Shown piece after piece: positions 31,844 through 40,400 of a stretch of 64,000 bases of DNA (position 1 is the stretch's first letter; each line of letters begins with the position of its first letter). The DNA comes from Palsa-504 sp963769715 (GTDB lineage: Bacteria; Actinomycetota; Actinomycetes; Streptosporangiales; Streptosporangiaceae), in contig CAVYNE010000013.1 of assembly GCA_963769715.1 (NCBI GenBank), forward strand, positions 50,887 through 114,886, in the 5' to 3' direction. A program made the position numbers and the translations under genes. The notes beneath the pieces were generated by a model. The model worked only from the letters and a program-made list of their open reading frames with translations. It was not told the DNA's origin and made no database searches.

Positions 31844-31853
31844 TTGACGTCAA
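31844..31853. promoter_or_regulatory. TTGACGTCAA palindrome in MFS promoter
   Basis: A perfect 10-bp palindrome immediately downstream of a TATAGT -10-like hexamer (31835-31840), 47 bases before the MFS start. It is identical to the core of the marR upstream palindrome (26238-26247). Its position over the transcription start fits repression. Confidence 0.6.
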
Positions 31854-31899
31854 GCAAGTTTCTAATGATGCCAAAGTTTCCTGTGGGGGCTTAGCCCAT

Positions 31900-33816
31900 A
31901 TGAACTCGAATTCCAGTCAGGCGGGGGCTGGCGTGCCTGGGCACGAACCGCAGACCCCGCAAGGTGCGCTGGGCTCACGCGGCGCCAGCGCGGCCGCGCT
32001 CAGTCCGCACTACAAGTGGATCGCGCTGTCGAACACCACCCTCGGCGTGCTGATGGCGACCATCAACCAGTCGATCGTGCTGATCGCGCTGCCGGACATC
32101 TTCCGCGGCATCGGGCTCGATCCGCTGAGCCCCGGCAACACCAGCTACCTGCTGTGGATGTTCATGGGGTTCCTCGTGGTGTCCGCGGTGCTGGTGGTGT
32201 CGTTCGGGCGGCTGGGCGACATGTTCGGCCGCGTCCGGATGTACAACCTCGGGTTCGCGATCTTCAGCGTGGCCTCGATCTTCCTGACCGTGACCTGGAT
32301 GCACGGCAGTTCGGCCGCCTTGTGGCTGATCATCTGGCGGGTGGTGCAGGGCATCGGCGGCGCGTTCCTGTTCGCCAACTCCGCCGCGATCCTGACCGAC
32401 GCGTTCCCCGCCAACCAGCGCGGCACCGCGCTGGGCATGAACGCGATCGCGGCCATCGCCGGCTCGTTCATCGGGCTGCTGCTCGGCGGTGTGCTGGGCC
32501 CGATCAACTGGCACTACGTGTTCCTGGTCTCGGCGCCGATCGGGGCGTTCGGCACCATCTGGGCGTACTTCATGCTGAAGGACATCGGGACGCGGCGCCC
32601 GGCCCGGATGGACTGGTGGGGCAACATCTTGTTCGCCGCCGGGCTGATCGCCATCCTGGTCGGCATCACCTATGGCCTGCTGCCGTACGGCGGGCACCCG
32701 ATGGGCTGGACCAACCCGTGGGTGCTGACCGCCATGTTCGGCGGCCTGGCGGCGCTGGTGATCTTCGGCTTCGTCGAGACGAAGGTCGCCGAGCCGCTCT
32801 TCCGGCTCTCGCTGTTCCGCATCCGGGCCTTCGCCGCGGGCAACATCGCCAACTTCATGCTGGCGCTCGGCCGCGGCGGCATGCAGTTCATGCTGATCAT
32901 CTGGCTGCAGGGCATCTGGCTGCCGCTGCACGGGTACAGCTTCAGCCAGACTCCGCTGTGGGCGGGGATCTACCTGGTGCCGCTGACCATCGGCTTCCTC
33001 GTCTCCGCGCCGCTGTCCGGCGTGCTCTCCGACCGGTACGGCGCCAAGGCGTTCACCGCGGGCGGGGCGCTGCTGACCGCGCTGAGCTTCTTCCTCCTGC
33101 TGTTCCTGCCGGTCAACTTCCCGTACGCGGTGTTCGCGCTCATCATCGTGCTCAACGGCTTCGGCTCGGGCCTGTTCGCCTCGCCGAACCGGGCCGAGAT
33201 GATGAACTCCGTCCCGGCGGACCAGCGCGGTGCGGCCGGCGGCATGATCGCGACCTTCCAGAACACCGCGTTCGTGTTGTCCATCGGGATCTTCTTCTCG
33301 CTGATGGTGGCCGGGCTTTCCAGCAAGCTGCCGACCGCCATGTTCGGCGGCCTGACCGCGCAGGGCATCCCGGCCGCCGCGGCGCAACAGATCGCTCACC
33401 TGCCGCCGATCGGGGTCCTGTTCGCCGCCTTCCTCGGCTACAACCCGATGCAGCAGCTGCTCAGCCCGCAACTGCTGGCGCACCTGCCCGCCGGGCATGC
33501 CATCTACGTGACCGGGCGCCAGTTCTTCCCGCACCTGATAACCGCCCCCTTCAAGGACGGTCTCGGGGTGGCGTTCGCGTTCGCGATCGCGGCCAACGTG
33601 ATCGCCGCCATCGCCTCGCTGCTCACCGGCCGGCGCAACCGGGTCGGCGCCGCGCCCGAGCAGCTCGGCGCCGAGCTGGCCGCGGTGGCCGGTGAGGGCG
33701 GCATCGAGCCCAGTGAGCTCGTCGGACCTGGGCCTGCGGCGCAAGGCGCGCCTGAATCGCGAGGGAATGGGCAGTCACCTGCGGTTACTAAGTCCAGCGG
33801 TAAGGAGCCAGGCTGA
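31900..33816 (+). CDS. DHA2-family (14-TM) MFS exporter
   Basis: A 638-residue major facilitator. Motifs include IALPDIFRGIG after TM1 (motif D1 region LMATINQSIVLIALPDI), GRLGDMFGRVRMYNLG (motif A), WRVVQGIGGAFLFANSAAIL (motif B) and an antiporter-type motif C (GSFIGLLLGGVLGP). Fourteen hydrophobic segments are apparent, the last (FKDGLGVAFAFAIAANVIAAIASLL) near the C-terminus after a long extracytoplasmic loop. Such proteins expel drugs or metabolites using the proton gradient. The hydrophilic C-terminal tail is Gly/Pro/Ser-rich. Regulation by the MarR protein at 25661-26221 is suggested by the shared palindrome. The following gap (33817-34073) includes a small hairpin TGCCAT-N6-ATGGCA. Confidence 0.9.
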   Translation: MNSNSSQAGAGVPGHEPQTPQGALGSRGASAAALSPHYKWIALSNTTLGVLMATINQSIVLIALPDIFRGIGLDPLSPGNTSYLLWMFMGFLVVSAVLVVSFGRLGDMFGRVRMYNLGFAIFSVASIFLTVTWMHGSSAALWLIIWRVVQGIGGAFLFANSAAILTDAFPANQRGTALGMNAIAAIAGSFIGLLLGGVLGPINWHYVFLVSAPIGAFGTIWAYFMLKDIGTRRPARMDWWGNILFAAGLIAILVGITYGLLPYGGHPMGWTNPWVLTAMFGGLAALVIFGFVETKVAEPLFRLSLFRIRAFAAGNIANFMLALGRGGMQFMLIIWLQGIWLPLHGYSFSQTPLWAGIYLVPLTIGFLVSAPLSGVLSDRYGAKAFTAGGALLTALSFFLLLFLPVNFPYAVFALIIVLNGFGSGLFASPNRAEMMNSVPADQRGAAGGMIATFQNTAFVLSIGIFFSLMVAGLSSKLPTAMFGGLTAQGIPAAAAQQIAHLPPIGVLFAAFLGYNPMQQLLSPQLLAHLPAGHAIYVTGRQFFPHLITAPFKDGLGVAFAFAIAANVIAAIASLLTGRRNRVGAAPEQLGAELAAVAGEGGIEPSELVGPGPAAQGAPESRGNGQSPAVTKSSGKEPG

Positions 33817-34073
33817 ACGCTGGGGCCCGGTGGCCTTAGGCTTAGGACTGGATCCCGGGATGAAGGACTTGTCCCGGCCGTCGGGGAAACCTGCCATCCG
33901 ATCATGGCAACCGGACGGTATCCTGCGGGTGAGGGGTGGGTTAACACATTCGCCGTCACATCCGGGAACCCGAAGCATCCTAAAAAGTGCCGGCTCGGCG
34001 GGCTCGACGGTCGATACCCTCGAAGGCCCCGGAAACCGCAGATGCAGGCGCGATACCCGAGGAGACTTGCCGC

Positions 34074-35663
34074 GTGAGCGAACCTCGCCCGGTCGCTGTC
34101 ATCGTCCTTGCCGCAGGCGAGGGCACCCGGATGAAATCGCGGACCCCGAAGGTGCTGCATTCCCTGTGCGGTCGCAGCATGCTCGGGCACGCGCTGACGG
34201 CGGCGGGTGAGCTTGACCCGCAACGCGTCGTCGTCGTGGCCGGCCACGGCCGGGACGAGGTCCGCGCCGAAGCCGCCCGGCATGTGCCGGACGTGTGCGT
34301 GGTCGTGCAGGAACGACTGGCCGGAACCGGCCACGCGGTCCGCATGGTGACCGAAGCGCTCGGCGTCATGCCCGGCATCGTGGTGGTGACCTACGGCGAT
34401 ATGCCCCTGCTCCGGGCGCGGACGCTGGCCGCGCTGGTCCGGGAACACGCCGCCGCCGCCAACGCGGTGACCATACTGACCGCGCGGGCCCCTGACCCGT
34501 CCGGGTACGGGCGCATCATCAGAGACGACGACGGCTCGCTGGCCGAGATCGTCGAGGAAGCCGACGCCACCGCGGCGCAGCGGGCGACCAACGAGATCAA
34601 TTCCGGCTGTTACGCCTTTGACGGCGCCCTGCTCGCCGACGCGGTCAAGCGGGTCGCCACCAGCAATGCGCAGGGCCAGGAGTACCTCACCGACGTGGTG
34701 GCGATCCTGCGCGGCGACGGCCACCCGGCGGGCACGATCCTGGCCGCCGACCCGGCCGAGGTCCAGGGCGTGAACGACCTGGTGCAGCTCGCCCAGGCGC
34801 GCCGGGCCTACAACGAGCGGCTGCTCGAGACGTGGATGCGGGCCGGGGTCACGATCGTGGACCCGGCCGCGACCTGGATCGACGTCGATGTCACCCTGGC
34901 CCCGGATGCGGAAATCCTGCCGGGGACGCACCTGGAGGGGCATACGGTAGTCGGATCAGGAGCCCAGGTCGGCCCGGACTGCCTGCTCAGGGACACATTG
35001 GTGGCGCCGGACGCGAAGGTTCTCTACGCGGTCTGCGAGTCAGCCGAGATCGGCCCCGGCGCCGACGTCGGTCCGTTCGCCCGCTTGCGGCCCGGCACCC
35101 GGATCGGCCCGGGGGCGCATATCGGGACCAACGTGGAGCTGAAGAACGCGACGGTCGGCGAAGGCTCCAAGGTGCCGCACCTGACCTACGTGGGCGATGC
35201 CGACATCGGCGCGCATTCCAACATCGGCGCGGCCACGGTCTTCGTGAACTACGACGGGATCGCCAAGCATCGGTCGACGGTGGGTGACTACGTGCGGATC
35301 GGCGCGGACAACATGCTGGTCGCTCCCGTGGAGATCGGGGATGGCGCCTACACGGCCGCCGGGTCGGTGATCACCGAGGACGTTCCCCCGGGAGCGCTCG
35401 GGGTGGCCCGCGGTAAGCAGCACAATTCGGAAGGGTGGGTCGAGCGGCAGCGTCCGGGCACGCCGGCGGCGGCGGCGGCCGCGCGCGCCCGCCAGGCCGC
35501 CGAGTCGGGCTCGGGCGAGAGCTCAGGCTCAGGCGAGAGCTCAGGCTCGGGCGAGAGGTCAAGGACTTCGGGCGAGAGCCCAGGGACTGAAGAGAGCCCA
35601 GGGACAGCCGAAGGCTCGGCGCGAGCCGAGGACGAGGGGCATGAAGGGGCGCAAGCCAGGTGA
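34074..35663 (+). CDS. glmU: Bifunctional UDP-GlcNAc pyrophosphorylase / GlcN-1-P acetyltransferase
   Basis: Makes UDP-GlcNAc for peptidoglycan. The N-terminal uridyltransferase has VIVLAAGEGTRMKSRTPKVLHSLCGRSML, TYGDMPLL, and NEINSGCYAFD. The C-terminal left-handed beta-helix has hexapeptide repeats and catalytic region ELKNATVGEGSKVPHLTYVGDADIG, NIGAATVFVNYDG and GSVITEDVPPGALGVARGKQ. GTG 34074 has GAGGAGA eight bases upstream; the frame is open earlier without support. The 529-residue length exceeds the usual ~460-490 because of an acidic tail, partly from three 18-bp repeats (35502-35555, Ser-Gly-Ser-Gly-Glu-Ser). It overlaps prs by 4 bases. Confidence 0.95.
   Translation: MSEPRPVAVIVLAAGEGTRMKSRTPKVLHSLCGRSMLGHALTAAGELDPQRVVVVAGHGRDEVRAEAARHVPDVCVVVQERLAGTGHAVRMVTEALGVMPGIVVVTYGDMPLLRARTLAALVREHAAAANAVTILTARAPDPSGYGRIIRDDDGSLAEIVEEADATAAQRATNEINSGCYAFDGALLADAVKRVATSNAQGQEYLTDVVAILRGDGHPAGTILAADPAEVQGVNDLVQLAQARRAYNERLLETWMRAGVTIVDPAATWIDVDVTLAPDAEILPGTHLEGHTVVGSGAQVGPDCLLRDTLVAPDAKVLYAVCESAEIGPGADVGPFARLRPGTRIGPGAHIGTNVELKNATVGEGSKVPHLTYVGDADIGAHSNIGAATVFVNYDGIAKHRSTVGDYVRIGADNMLVAPVEIGDGAYTAAGSVITEDVPPGALGVARGKQHNSEGWVERQRPGTPAAAAAARARQAAESGSGESSGSGESSGSGERSRTSGESPGTEESPGTAEGSARAEDEGHEGAQAR
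35502..35555 (+). repeat. Three 18-bp tandem repeats in the glmU tail
   Basis: Three copies of TCAGGCTCGGGCGAGAGC-like units encode Ser-Gly-Ser-Gly-Glu-Ser/Arg in the disordered C-terminus, followed by degenerate Ser/Gly/Glu-rich units up to about 35620. Confidence 0.85.
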
Positions 35664-36637
35664 ACGACATGATGCCGTCGGGCGCGAAGAGGATGATGCT
35701 CGTGTCCGGCCGGGCCTTCCCCGAGCTGGCCGATGAGGTGGCCGCGTACCTGGGCATCGAGCCGACGCCGACCAAGCTCTTCGACTTCGCCAACGGCGAG
35801 ATCTTCGTCCGCTTCATGGATTCCGTCCGCGGCTGCGACGTGTTCGTGCTGCAGAGCCACACCTCGCCCATCAACGAGTGGATCATGGAGCAGCTGATCA
35901 TGGTCGACGCCCTCAAGCGGGCCTCGGCCAGGCGCATCACGGTCGTGGCGCCGTTCTTCGGCTACGCGCGGCAGGACAAGAAGAACCGGGGCCGCGAGCC
36001 GATCTCGGCCCGCCTCATGGCCGACCTGTTCGCGACCGCGGGCGCCGACCGGCTCATGGCGGTCGACCTGCACACCGCCCAGATCCAGGGCTTCTTCGAC
36101 GGGCCGGTGGACCACTTGTTCGCGCTGTCCATCCTGGCCACCTACATCGAGAAGAAGCTCGACGTCAGCCAGGTCACGGTGGTCGCGCCCGACGCCGGCC
36201 GGGTGCGGGTCTGCGAACGGTGGACCGACCGGCTCGGCTGCCCGCTGGCCATCATCCACAAGCGGCGCGATCCGGACGTGGCCAACCAGGTCAGGATGTT
36301 CGAGGTGGTGGGGCAGGTGGCCGGCCGCACCTGCATCCTGGTCGACGACATGATCGACACCGGCGCGACCATAGCTAAGGCCGCGGAGGCCCTGTTCGAG
36401 CAGGGCGCAGACCGGGTCATCGCCACGGCCACCCACGGTGTCCTGTCGGGCGCGGCGGTGGACATCCTGAAGAACTCGAGGATCAGCGAGATCATCATCA
36501 CGAACACGCTGCCCGTGCCGCAGGAAAAGCGGTTCGACAAGCTCACCGTGCTGTCGATCGCGCCGCTGCTGGCCCGGGCGATCAGCGAGGTCTACAGCGA
36601 CGGCTCGGTGACCAGCCTGTTCGACGGCCAGAGCTGA
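35660..36637 (+). CDS. prs: Ribose-phosphate pyrophosphokinase (PRPP synthetase)
   Basis: Forms PRPP from ribose 5-phosphate and ATP, feeding nucleotide, His and Trp synthesis. 325 residues with FANGEIFVRF, APFFGYARQDKK, DLHTAQIQGFFDGPVDHL, VVAPDAGRVRVCERW and the PRPP loop CILVDDMIDTGATI. GTG 35660 overlaps the glmU stop (GTGA); ATG 35669, with AGGTG six bases before it, is an equally good start. glmU-prs is a conserved bacterial pair linking cell-wall and nucleotide precursors. Confidence 0.95.
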   Translation: MNDMMPSGAKRMMLVSGRAFPELADEVAAYLGIEPTPTKLFDFANGEIFVRFMDSVRGCDVFVLQSHTSPINEWIMEQLIMVDALKRASARRITVVAPFFGYARQDKKNRGREPISARLMADLFATAGADRLMAVDLHTAQIQGFFDGPVDHLFALSILATYIEKKLDVSQVTVVAPDAGRVRVCERWTDRLGCPLAIIHKRRDPDVANQVRMFEVVGQVAGRTCILVDDMIDTGATIAKAAEALFEQGADRVIATATHGVLSGAAVDILKNSRISEIIITNTLPVPQEKRFDKLTVLSIAPLLARAISEVYSDGSVTSLFDGQS

Positions 36638-36675
36638 GAGCGCGCGGTGGCCGGGCGCGCGGGGGTGACCGGAGA

Positions 36676-36714
36676 CCGTCGTCCCCGCCCCCGCCAGAGG
36701 CGCGAGGACGACGG
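36676..36714 (+). terminator. Candidate terminator after prs
   Basis: CCGTCGTCC (36676-36684) and GGACGACGG (36706-36714) form a perfect 9-bp stem with a 21-base GC-rich loop, 38 bases after the prs stop. Confidence 0.55.
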
Positions 36715-37007
36715 CCACGTGAGCGGCTCCGGGCGGTCCTGGCCACAAGGCCGGCCCCTCCCCCTCCCCTGCCAGGGACCAGGACCGCTTCCCGCCGCGC
36801 CCACCCCGCTAGGCGAGCGGGCGTTCAGGGCGCCGGTCAGACGACGCCCCCGTGGCCGTCCGGCGCATCTTGTTGCTCGCCTTAGGCTCCATTGCCGACG
36901 CGATAGGCACATTGTGGGGCAGGTGGTTTACGCCCCGATTGAGTCGTGGTTAAGTGAAAACCTTGACGGCCGATTTCCGTCTAGCCGGAGGCGAGTGATC
37001 GCGGGTA
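36715..37007. other. Gene-free stretch before the AfsR-like gene
   Basis: About 290 bases (370 with the terminator). The left half is GC-rich with no supported ORF; the right half (36870-36990) is relatively AT-rich (GGTTAAGTGAAAACCTTGACGG) and probably contains the promoter of the SARP gene. No clear -35/-10 pair or known operator was found. Confidence 0.5.
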
Positions 37008-39890
37008 ATGATGAGGTTCCGGCTGCTCGGACCGCTTGAGATCCGGGCCGGAGAAGACTGGCGGGGGATCGGCGCGCCGAAGTGGCGTTCGGTCCTGGCC
37101 ACCCTGCTGATCCACCCTGGACAGATCGTTCCTGCCGACATCCTGATCAATGAGGTGTGGGGGGACGCACCGCCCGCGAAGGCGGCCAATCTCATCAGTA
37201 TCTACGTACTCAGGTTGCGCCGGCTCCTGGAGGATGCGGACAGCACCCTCCTGGTCACCCGCGCTCCCGGCTACCAGCTCCGAGTCGGCCCGGCGGACAC
37301 CGACGCGCAGCTGTTCGAGACCATGGTCCGCGACGGCAGGCGGGCGCTGGCGGCCGGCGACCCGGAGGGCGCGGCCAGCCAGCTCGCCGAGGCGCTCATG
37401 CTCTGGCACGGCAGCCCCCTGGCTGACGTCCCGCCGACGCCGCTGGTCGAGGCGGAGGCCGAACGGCTGGCCGAGCTCCGCCTTGATGCCGCCGAGCTCC
37501 GGATCACGGCGGAGCTGGCCTGCGGCGGCCACGCCCAGGTCATACCGGAGCTGCGCAGGTTGCTGGCGGACCATCCGCTCCGGGAAGGTCTATGGCTGCT
37601 GTTGATACGAGCCCTTGACGGCGCGGGCCGCCACGCGGAGGCGCTTGATGCTTACGGGCACGCGCGCAGCGCCATCGCCGACGAGCTCGGCGTTGATCCT
37701 GGTGTCGAGCTGCGCCAGCTCTATGCCGACATGCTTGCCCAAGACGACGTCGTCGCGAAAGATAGTGGCGACGTGGCGGGCACCATATCGGCCGGTATGG
37801 TCAAGACAACCTCCCGGCCGCTGGAATCTGCCCTTGCTCCCGCGGCGGCCAGCGTCCCGCGATCGGTTCCGGTCCCGGCCCAGCTGCCCACGGACATCGC
37901 CGACTTCACCGGTCGCGATGATCAGGTGAAGCACCTGTGCGACCTGCTGTCAGCCGCGGGCGCGAACGACGACTCCGGCGCGGTCCGCATCGCGCTGGTC
38001 GCCGGCTCCGGCGGGCTGGGCAAGACATCCCTGGCGGTGCACGCGGCCCACCGCGTCCGCGGCAGCTTCCCCGATGGTCAGCTATACGTCGACCTGCTCG
38101 GCGCGACCCCGCATCCGCTCCCGGCTGCGGACGTGCTCGCCAGGTTCCTGCGTGACCTCAGCGTGGACGACCGGGACATCCCCGTCGACGAGGCCGAGCG
38201 GGCGGCCAGGTACCGGACCACGCTGGCCGGGCGCCGGATGCTGGTCGTGCTCGACAACGCGCGCGACGCCGCCCAGGTCAGGCCGCTGCTGCCGGGCACC
38301 GCGTCGTCCGCGGTGCTGGTCACGACGCGCAGCCGGATGCCGGACCTGGCCAGTACCAGGCTGGTCGACCTCAACGTGCTCGACGACGATGAGGCGCTGA
38401 CGCTGTTCACCAAGGTCGTGGGTGACCAGCGGGCGGCGGCCGAGCCCGAGGCCACCGCCGAGCTGCTGCTGGCCTGCGCCGGCCTGCCGCTGGCGATCAG
38501 GATCTGCGCGGCGCGGCTGGCCACCCGTAGCGGCTGGACCATCCAGGCCATGGCGGACCGGCTCCGCGACGTGCACCGCAGGCTCGATGAGATGCGGGCC
38601 GGGGACCTAGCCGTCCGCGCCAGCTTCCAGGTGAGCTTCGCCAGCCTGCCGGTCAGCACCGGCAAGCAGGGCATCGATCCCGCCCGCGCGTTCTGCCTGC
38701 TCGGCCTGTGGCAGGGAGCGTCGATCTCGTCCGCCGCCGCGGCGGCCCTGTTCGGCACCCCGGAGTATTCGGCTGAGGACGCCCTCGAGGTGCTGGTGGA
38801 CACGCACCTGCTGGAATCCATGGCGCCCGGCCGGTACAAGTTCCATGATCTGCTTCGGGTTTATGCCGCCGAACGGGCCGAGGCCGACCTGCTCGCGGCT
38901 GACCACGACGCCGCGATCGGCCGTCTGCTCACCTGGTACATGCGCACCGCCGACGCCGCCGCCACGGCTGTCTCACCGCATCGATATAGCCTGCCGTTGG
39001 ATGCCGCGCAGGCCGATGATCCGCGGCCCGGCTTCGCCGACGCCCAGGATGCCTTCGGCTGGTACGACAGCGAACGCGGGAACCTGCTCGCCGCGATCCG
39101 CCAGGCAGCCGCATGTGGCCTGCATGAGGTGGCCTGGCGGTTGTCCGCCCCCCTGTTCAGCATCTTCAACCGCCGCGGCAACTGGGCCGACCTGGTGACG
39201 ACGCACCGCATCGCGCTGGACAGCGTCCGGCATGTACGTAACCGCCTCGGCGAGGCGTGGGTGCTCAACAACCTCGGCCAGGCGCTGGGGCGCAAGCACC
39301 TGCGGGAAGGCATAGACCTCCTTCAGCAGGCGCTTGACATCCGTCGTGACGAGGGCGATCGGGTAGGCGAGGCGCAGGCCGCGCATAATCTCGCCGAGGT
39401 CCAGTACCTGGTAAATGGCCCTGAGGTGGCTCTTCCGTATCTACAGCAGTCCCTCGACGTGCAGCGGGCTGTCGGTCATTCCGCGCTTCACGGCGCGACT
39501 CTCAACAATCTCGGCGAGATTTACCTGGAACTGGGCCGATTGAACGAATCGGTCGATTGTCTCACCGAAGCGCTGCCGATCTTCGCGCGCATCGACTCAG
39601 CGCACGGGCAGGGGCACGTCCTGCTGAACCTCGGTCGCGTGTACCTCGGCCTCGACCGGCAAGGTGACGCCCTCGACTGCCTGCATCGGGCTCTGGTCAT
39701 TCACCGCGCCACGGGTGACCGCCCTAATCAAGCCCTAGCGCTGAAGTTCCTCGGGCAAGCCCAGCTCAGGGCCGGGCAGGTGGATAACGGACGGGAGTCG
39801 CTCTCCCGTGCGCTGGCGGTCTTCACTGAACTCGGCGATGGTTCTCGTGCCGCCCAGATCCAGTCTGAACTGGCATCCCTCACTCCTTAA
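37008..39890 (+). CDS. AfsR-like SARP regulator with NB-ARC ATPase and TPR domains
   Basis: A 960-residue global-regulator architecture. Residues 1-95: OmpR-type winged helix (FRLLGPLEIRAG, RSVLATLLIHPGQIVPADILINEVWGD, LRLRRLLEDADSTLLVTRAPGYQL). About 98-245: bacterial transcriptional activation domain (EALDAYGHARSAIADELGVDPGVELRQLYADML). About 285-560: NB-ARC with FTGRDDQV, Walker A GSGGLGKTS (~331-338), Walker B MLVVLDNARDA and GLPLAIRICAARLA. About 735-950: TPR repeats (LNNLGQALGRKHLREGIDLLQQALDI). Streptomyces AfsR has the same layout, is phosphorylated by AfsK and activates afsS. No AfsK-like kinase is in view. ATG 37008 or 37011. A small repeat-protein gene follows, as afsS follows afsR. 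Confidence 0.9.
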   Translation: MMRFRLLGPLEIRAGEDWRGIGAPKWRSVLATLLIHPGQIVPADILINEVWGDAPPAKAANLISIYVLRLRRLLEDADSTLLVTRAPGYQLRVGPADTDAQLFETMVRDGRRALAAGDPEGAASQLAEALMLWHGSPLADVPPTPLVEAEAERLAELRLDAAELRITAELACGGHAQVIPELRRLLADHPLREGLWLLLIRALDGAGRHAEALDAYGHARSAIADELGVDPGVELRQLYADMLAQDDVVAKDSGDVAGTISAGMVKTTSRPLESALAPAAASVPRSVPVPAQLPTDIADFTGRDDQVKHLCDLLSAAGANDDSGAVRIALVAGSGGLGKTSLAVHAAHRVRGSFPDGQLYVDLLGATPHPLPAADVLARFLRDLSVDDRDIPVDEAERAARYRTTLAGRRMLVVLDNARDAAQVRPLLPGTASSAVLVTTRSRMPDLASTRLVDLNVLDDDEALTLFTKVVGDQRAAAEPEATAELLLACAGLPLAIRICAARLATRSGWTIQAMADRLRDVHRRLDEMRAGDLAVRASFQVSFASLPVSTGKQGIDPARAFCLLGLWQGASISSAAAAALFGTPEYSAEDALEVLVDTHLLESMAPGRYKFHDLLRVYAAERAEADLLAADHDAAIGRLLTWYMRTADAAATAVSPHRYSLPLDAAQADDPRPGFADAQDAFGWYDSERGNLLAAIRQAAACGLHEVAWRLSAPLFSIFNRRGNWADLVTTHRIALDSVRHVRNRLGEAWVLNNLGQALGRKHLREGIDLLQQALDIRRDEGDRVGEAQAAHNLAEVQYLVNGPEVALPYLQQSLDVQRAVGHSALHGATLNNLGEIYLELGRLNESVDCLTEALPIFARIDSAHGQGHVLLNLGRVYLGLDRQGDALDCLHRALVIHRATGDRPNQALALKFLGQAQLRAGQVDNGRESLSRALAVFTELGDGSRAAQIQSELASLTP

Positions 39891-39939
39891 CAGGTGACCA
39901 GGCCCGCAGTCTGCGGTGTTTTGCAAGAACCAGTTGTTT

Positions 39940-39980
39940 GCGGCATTCCGGCGGATTCGCGGCTTCCCGCCGGATACGAT
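39940..39980 (+). promoter_or_regulatory. Candidate SARP-regulated promoter before the repeat-protein gene
   Basis: A TACGAT -10-like hexamer (39975-39980) is preceded by GCGG-headed direct repeats at 39940, 39951 (11-bp offset) and 39959 rather than a -35. SARP proteins bind direct repeats spaced by about one helical turn just upstream of -10. The same bases can also fold into a hairpin CCGGCGG-N12-CCGCCGG (39948-39973). Which applies is undecided. Confidence 0.35.
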
Positions 39981-40043
39981 GCTGCGCGTCTCCTCGCATT
40001 TATGCCCTAGCTCCGGGGGGCTAAGGAAAACGAAAGGATCATC

Positions 40044-40313
40044 ATGGGGAATCTTGCTGTGGCCGGGGAACTAACGGACATCGAGGAGATCAGCGCGAGT
40101 GAGGCTGGATCCGAGGGCGCCGAGCCGGACACCATGCCGGGCGAGGCGCAGCCGGACACCATGCCGGGCGAGGCGCAGCCGGACACCATGCCGGGCGAGG
40201 CGCAGCCGGACACCATGCCGGGCGAGGCGCAGCCAGACACCATGCCGGGCGAGGCGCAGCCAGACACCATGCCGGGCGAGATCAAGCCTGAAACCATGCC
40301 AGGGGAGTTATAG
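40044..40313 (+). CDS. Small acidic tandem-repeat protein, AfsS-like by position and form
   Basis: 89 residues: a 27-residue head (MGNLAVAGELTDIEEISAS...) then seven 9-residue repeats, five exact PDTMPGEAQ, then PDTMPGEIK and PETMPGEL. GAAAGG precedes the ATG at good spacing, the frame is closed by TAG, and the repeats are continuous in frame, so translation is likely. It follows the AfsR-like gene by 153 bases. Streptomyces AfsS (AfsR2), the target of AfsR, is a ~63-residue protein with short tandem repeats encoded directly after afsR; the repeat sequence here is different. No cysteine, signal peptide or modifying enzyme nearby supports a RiPP. Function is inferred from context only. Confidence 0.65.
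   Translation: MGNLAVAGELTDIEEISASEAGSEGAEPDTMPGEAQPDTMPGEAQPDTMPGEAQPDTMPGEAQPDTMPGEAQPDTMPGEIKPETMPGEL
40125..40310 (+). repeat. Seven 27-bp tandem repeats
   Basis: Copies 1-4 are identical at the DNA level (CCGGACACCATGCCGGGCGA...), copies 5 and 6 carry CCAGACACC, and copy 7 (CCTGAAACCATGCCAGGG) is most diverged. The gradient of divergence toward the 3' end suggests expansion from the 5' side. Confidence 0.95.
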
Positions 40314-40400
40314 GTCCGGAAACGCTTGGATCCACGTGCGTCGGCTTTGTCGGCTACACTTCGTACGCGCATCGCACGCTGAGGTTGAGGAGAAAGTACC

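Noticed and set aside
36647..37039. 130-codon plus ORF before the AfsR-like gene
   Set aside because: No ribosome binding site, Arg/Pro-rich shadow-like composition, and it runs into the real gene.
40044..40313. Multi-core RiPP precursor (graspetide-like Thr/Glu repeats)
   Set aside because: Repeated Thr...Glu cores fit superficially, but no ATP-grasp ligase, protease, radical SAM or exporter is adjacent; the neighbours are an AfsR-like regulator and rplY.
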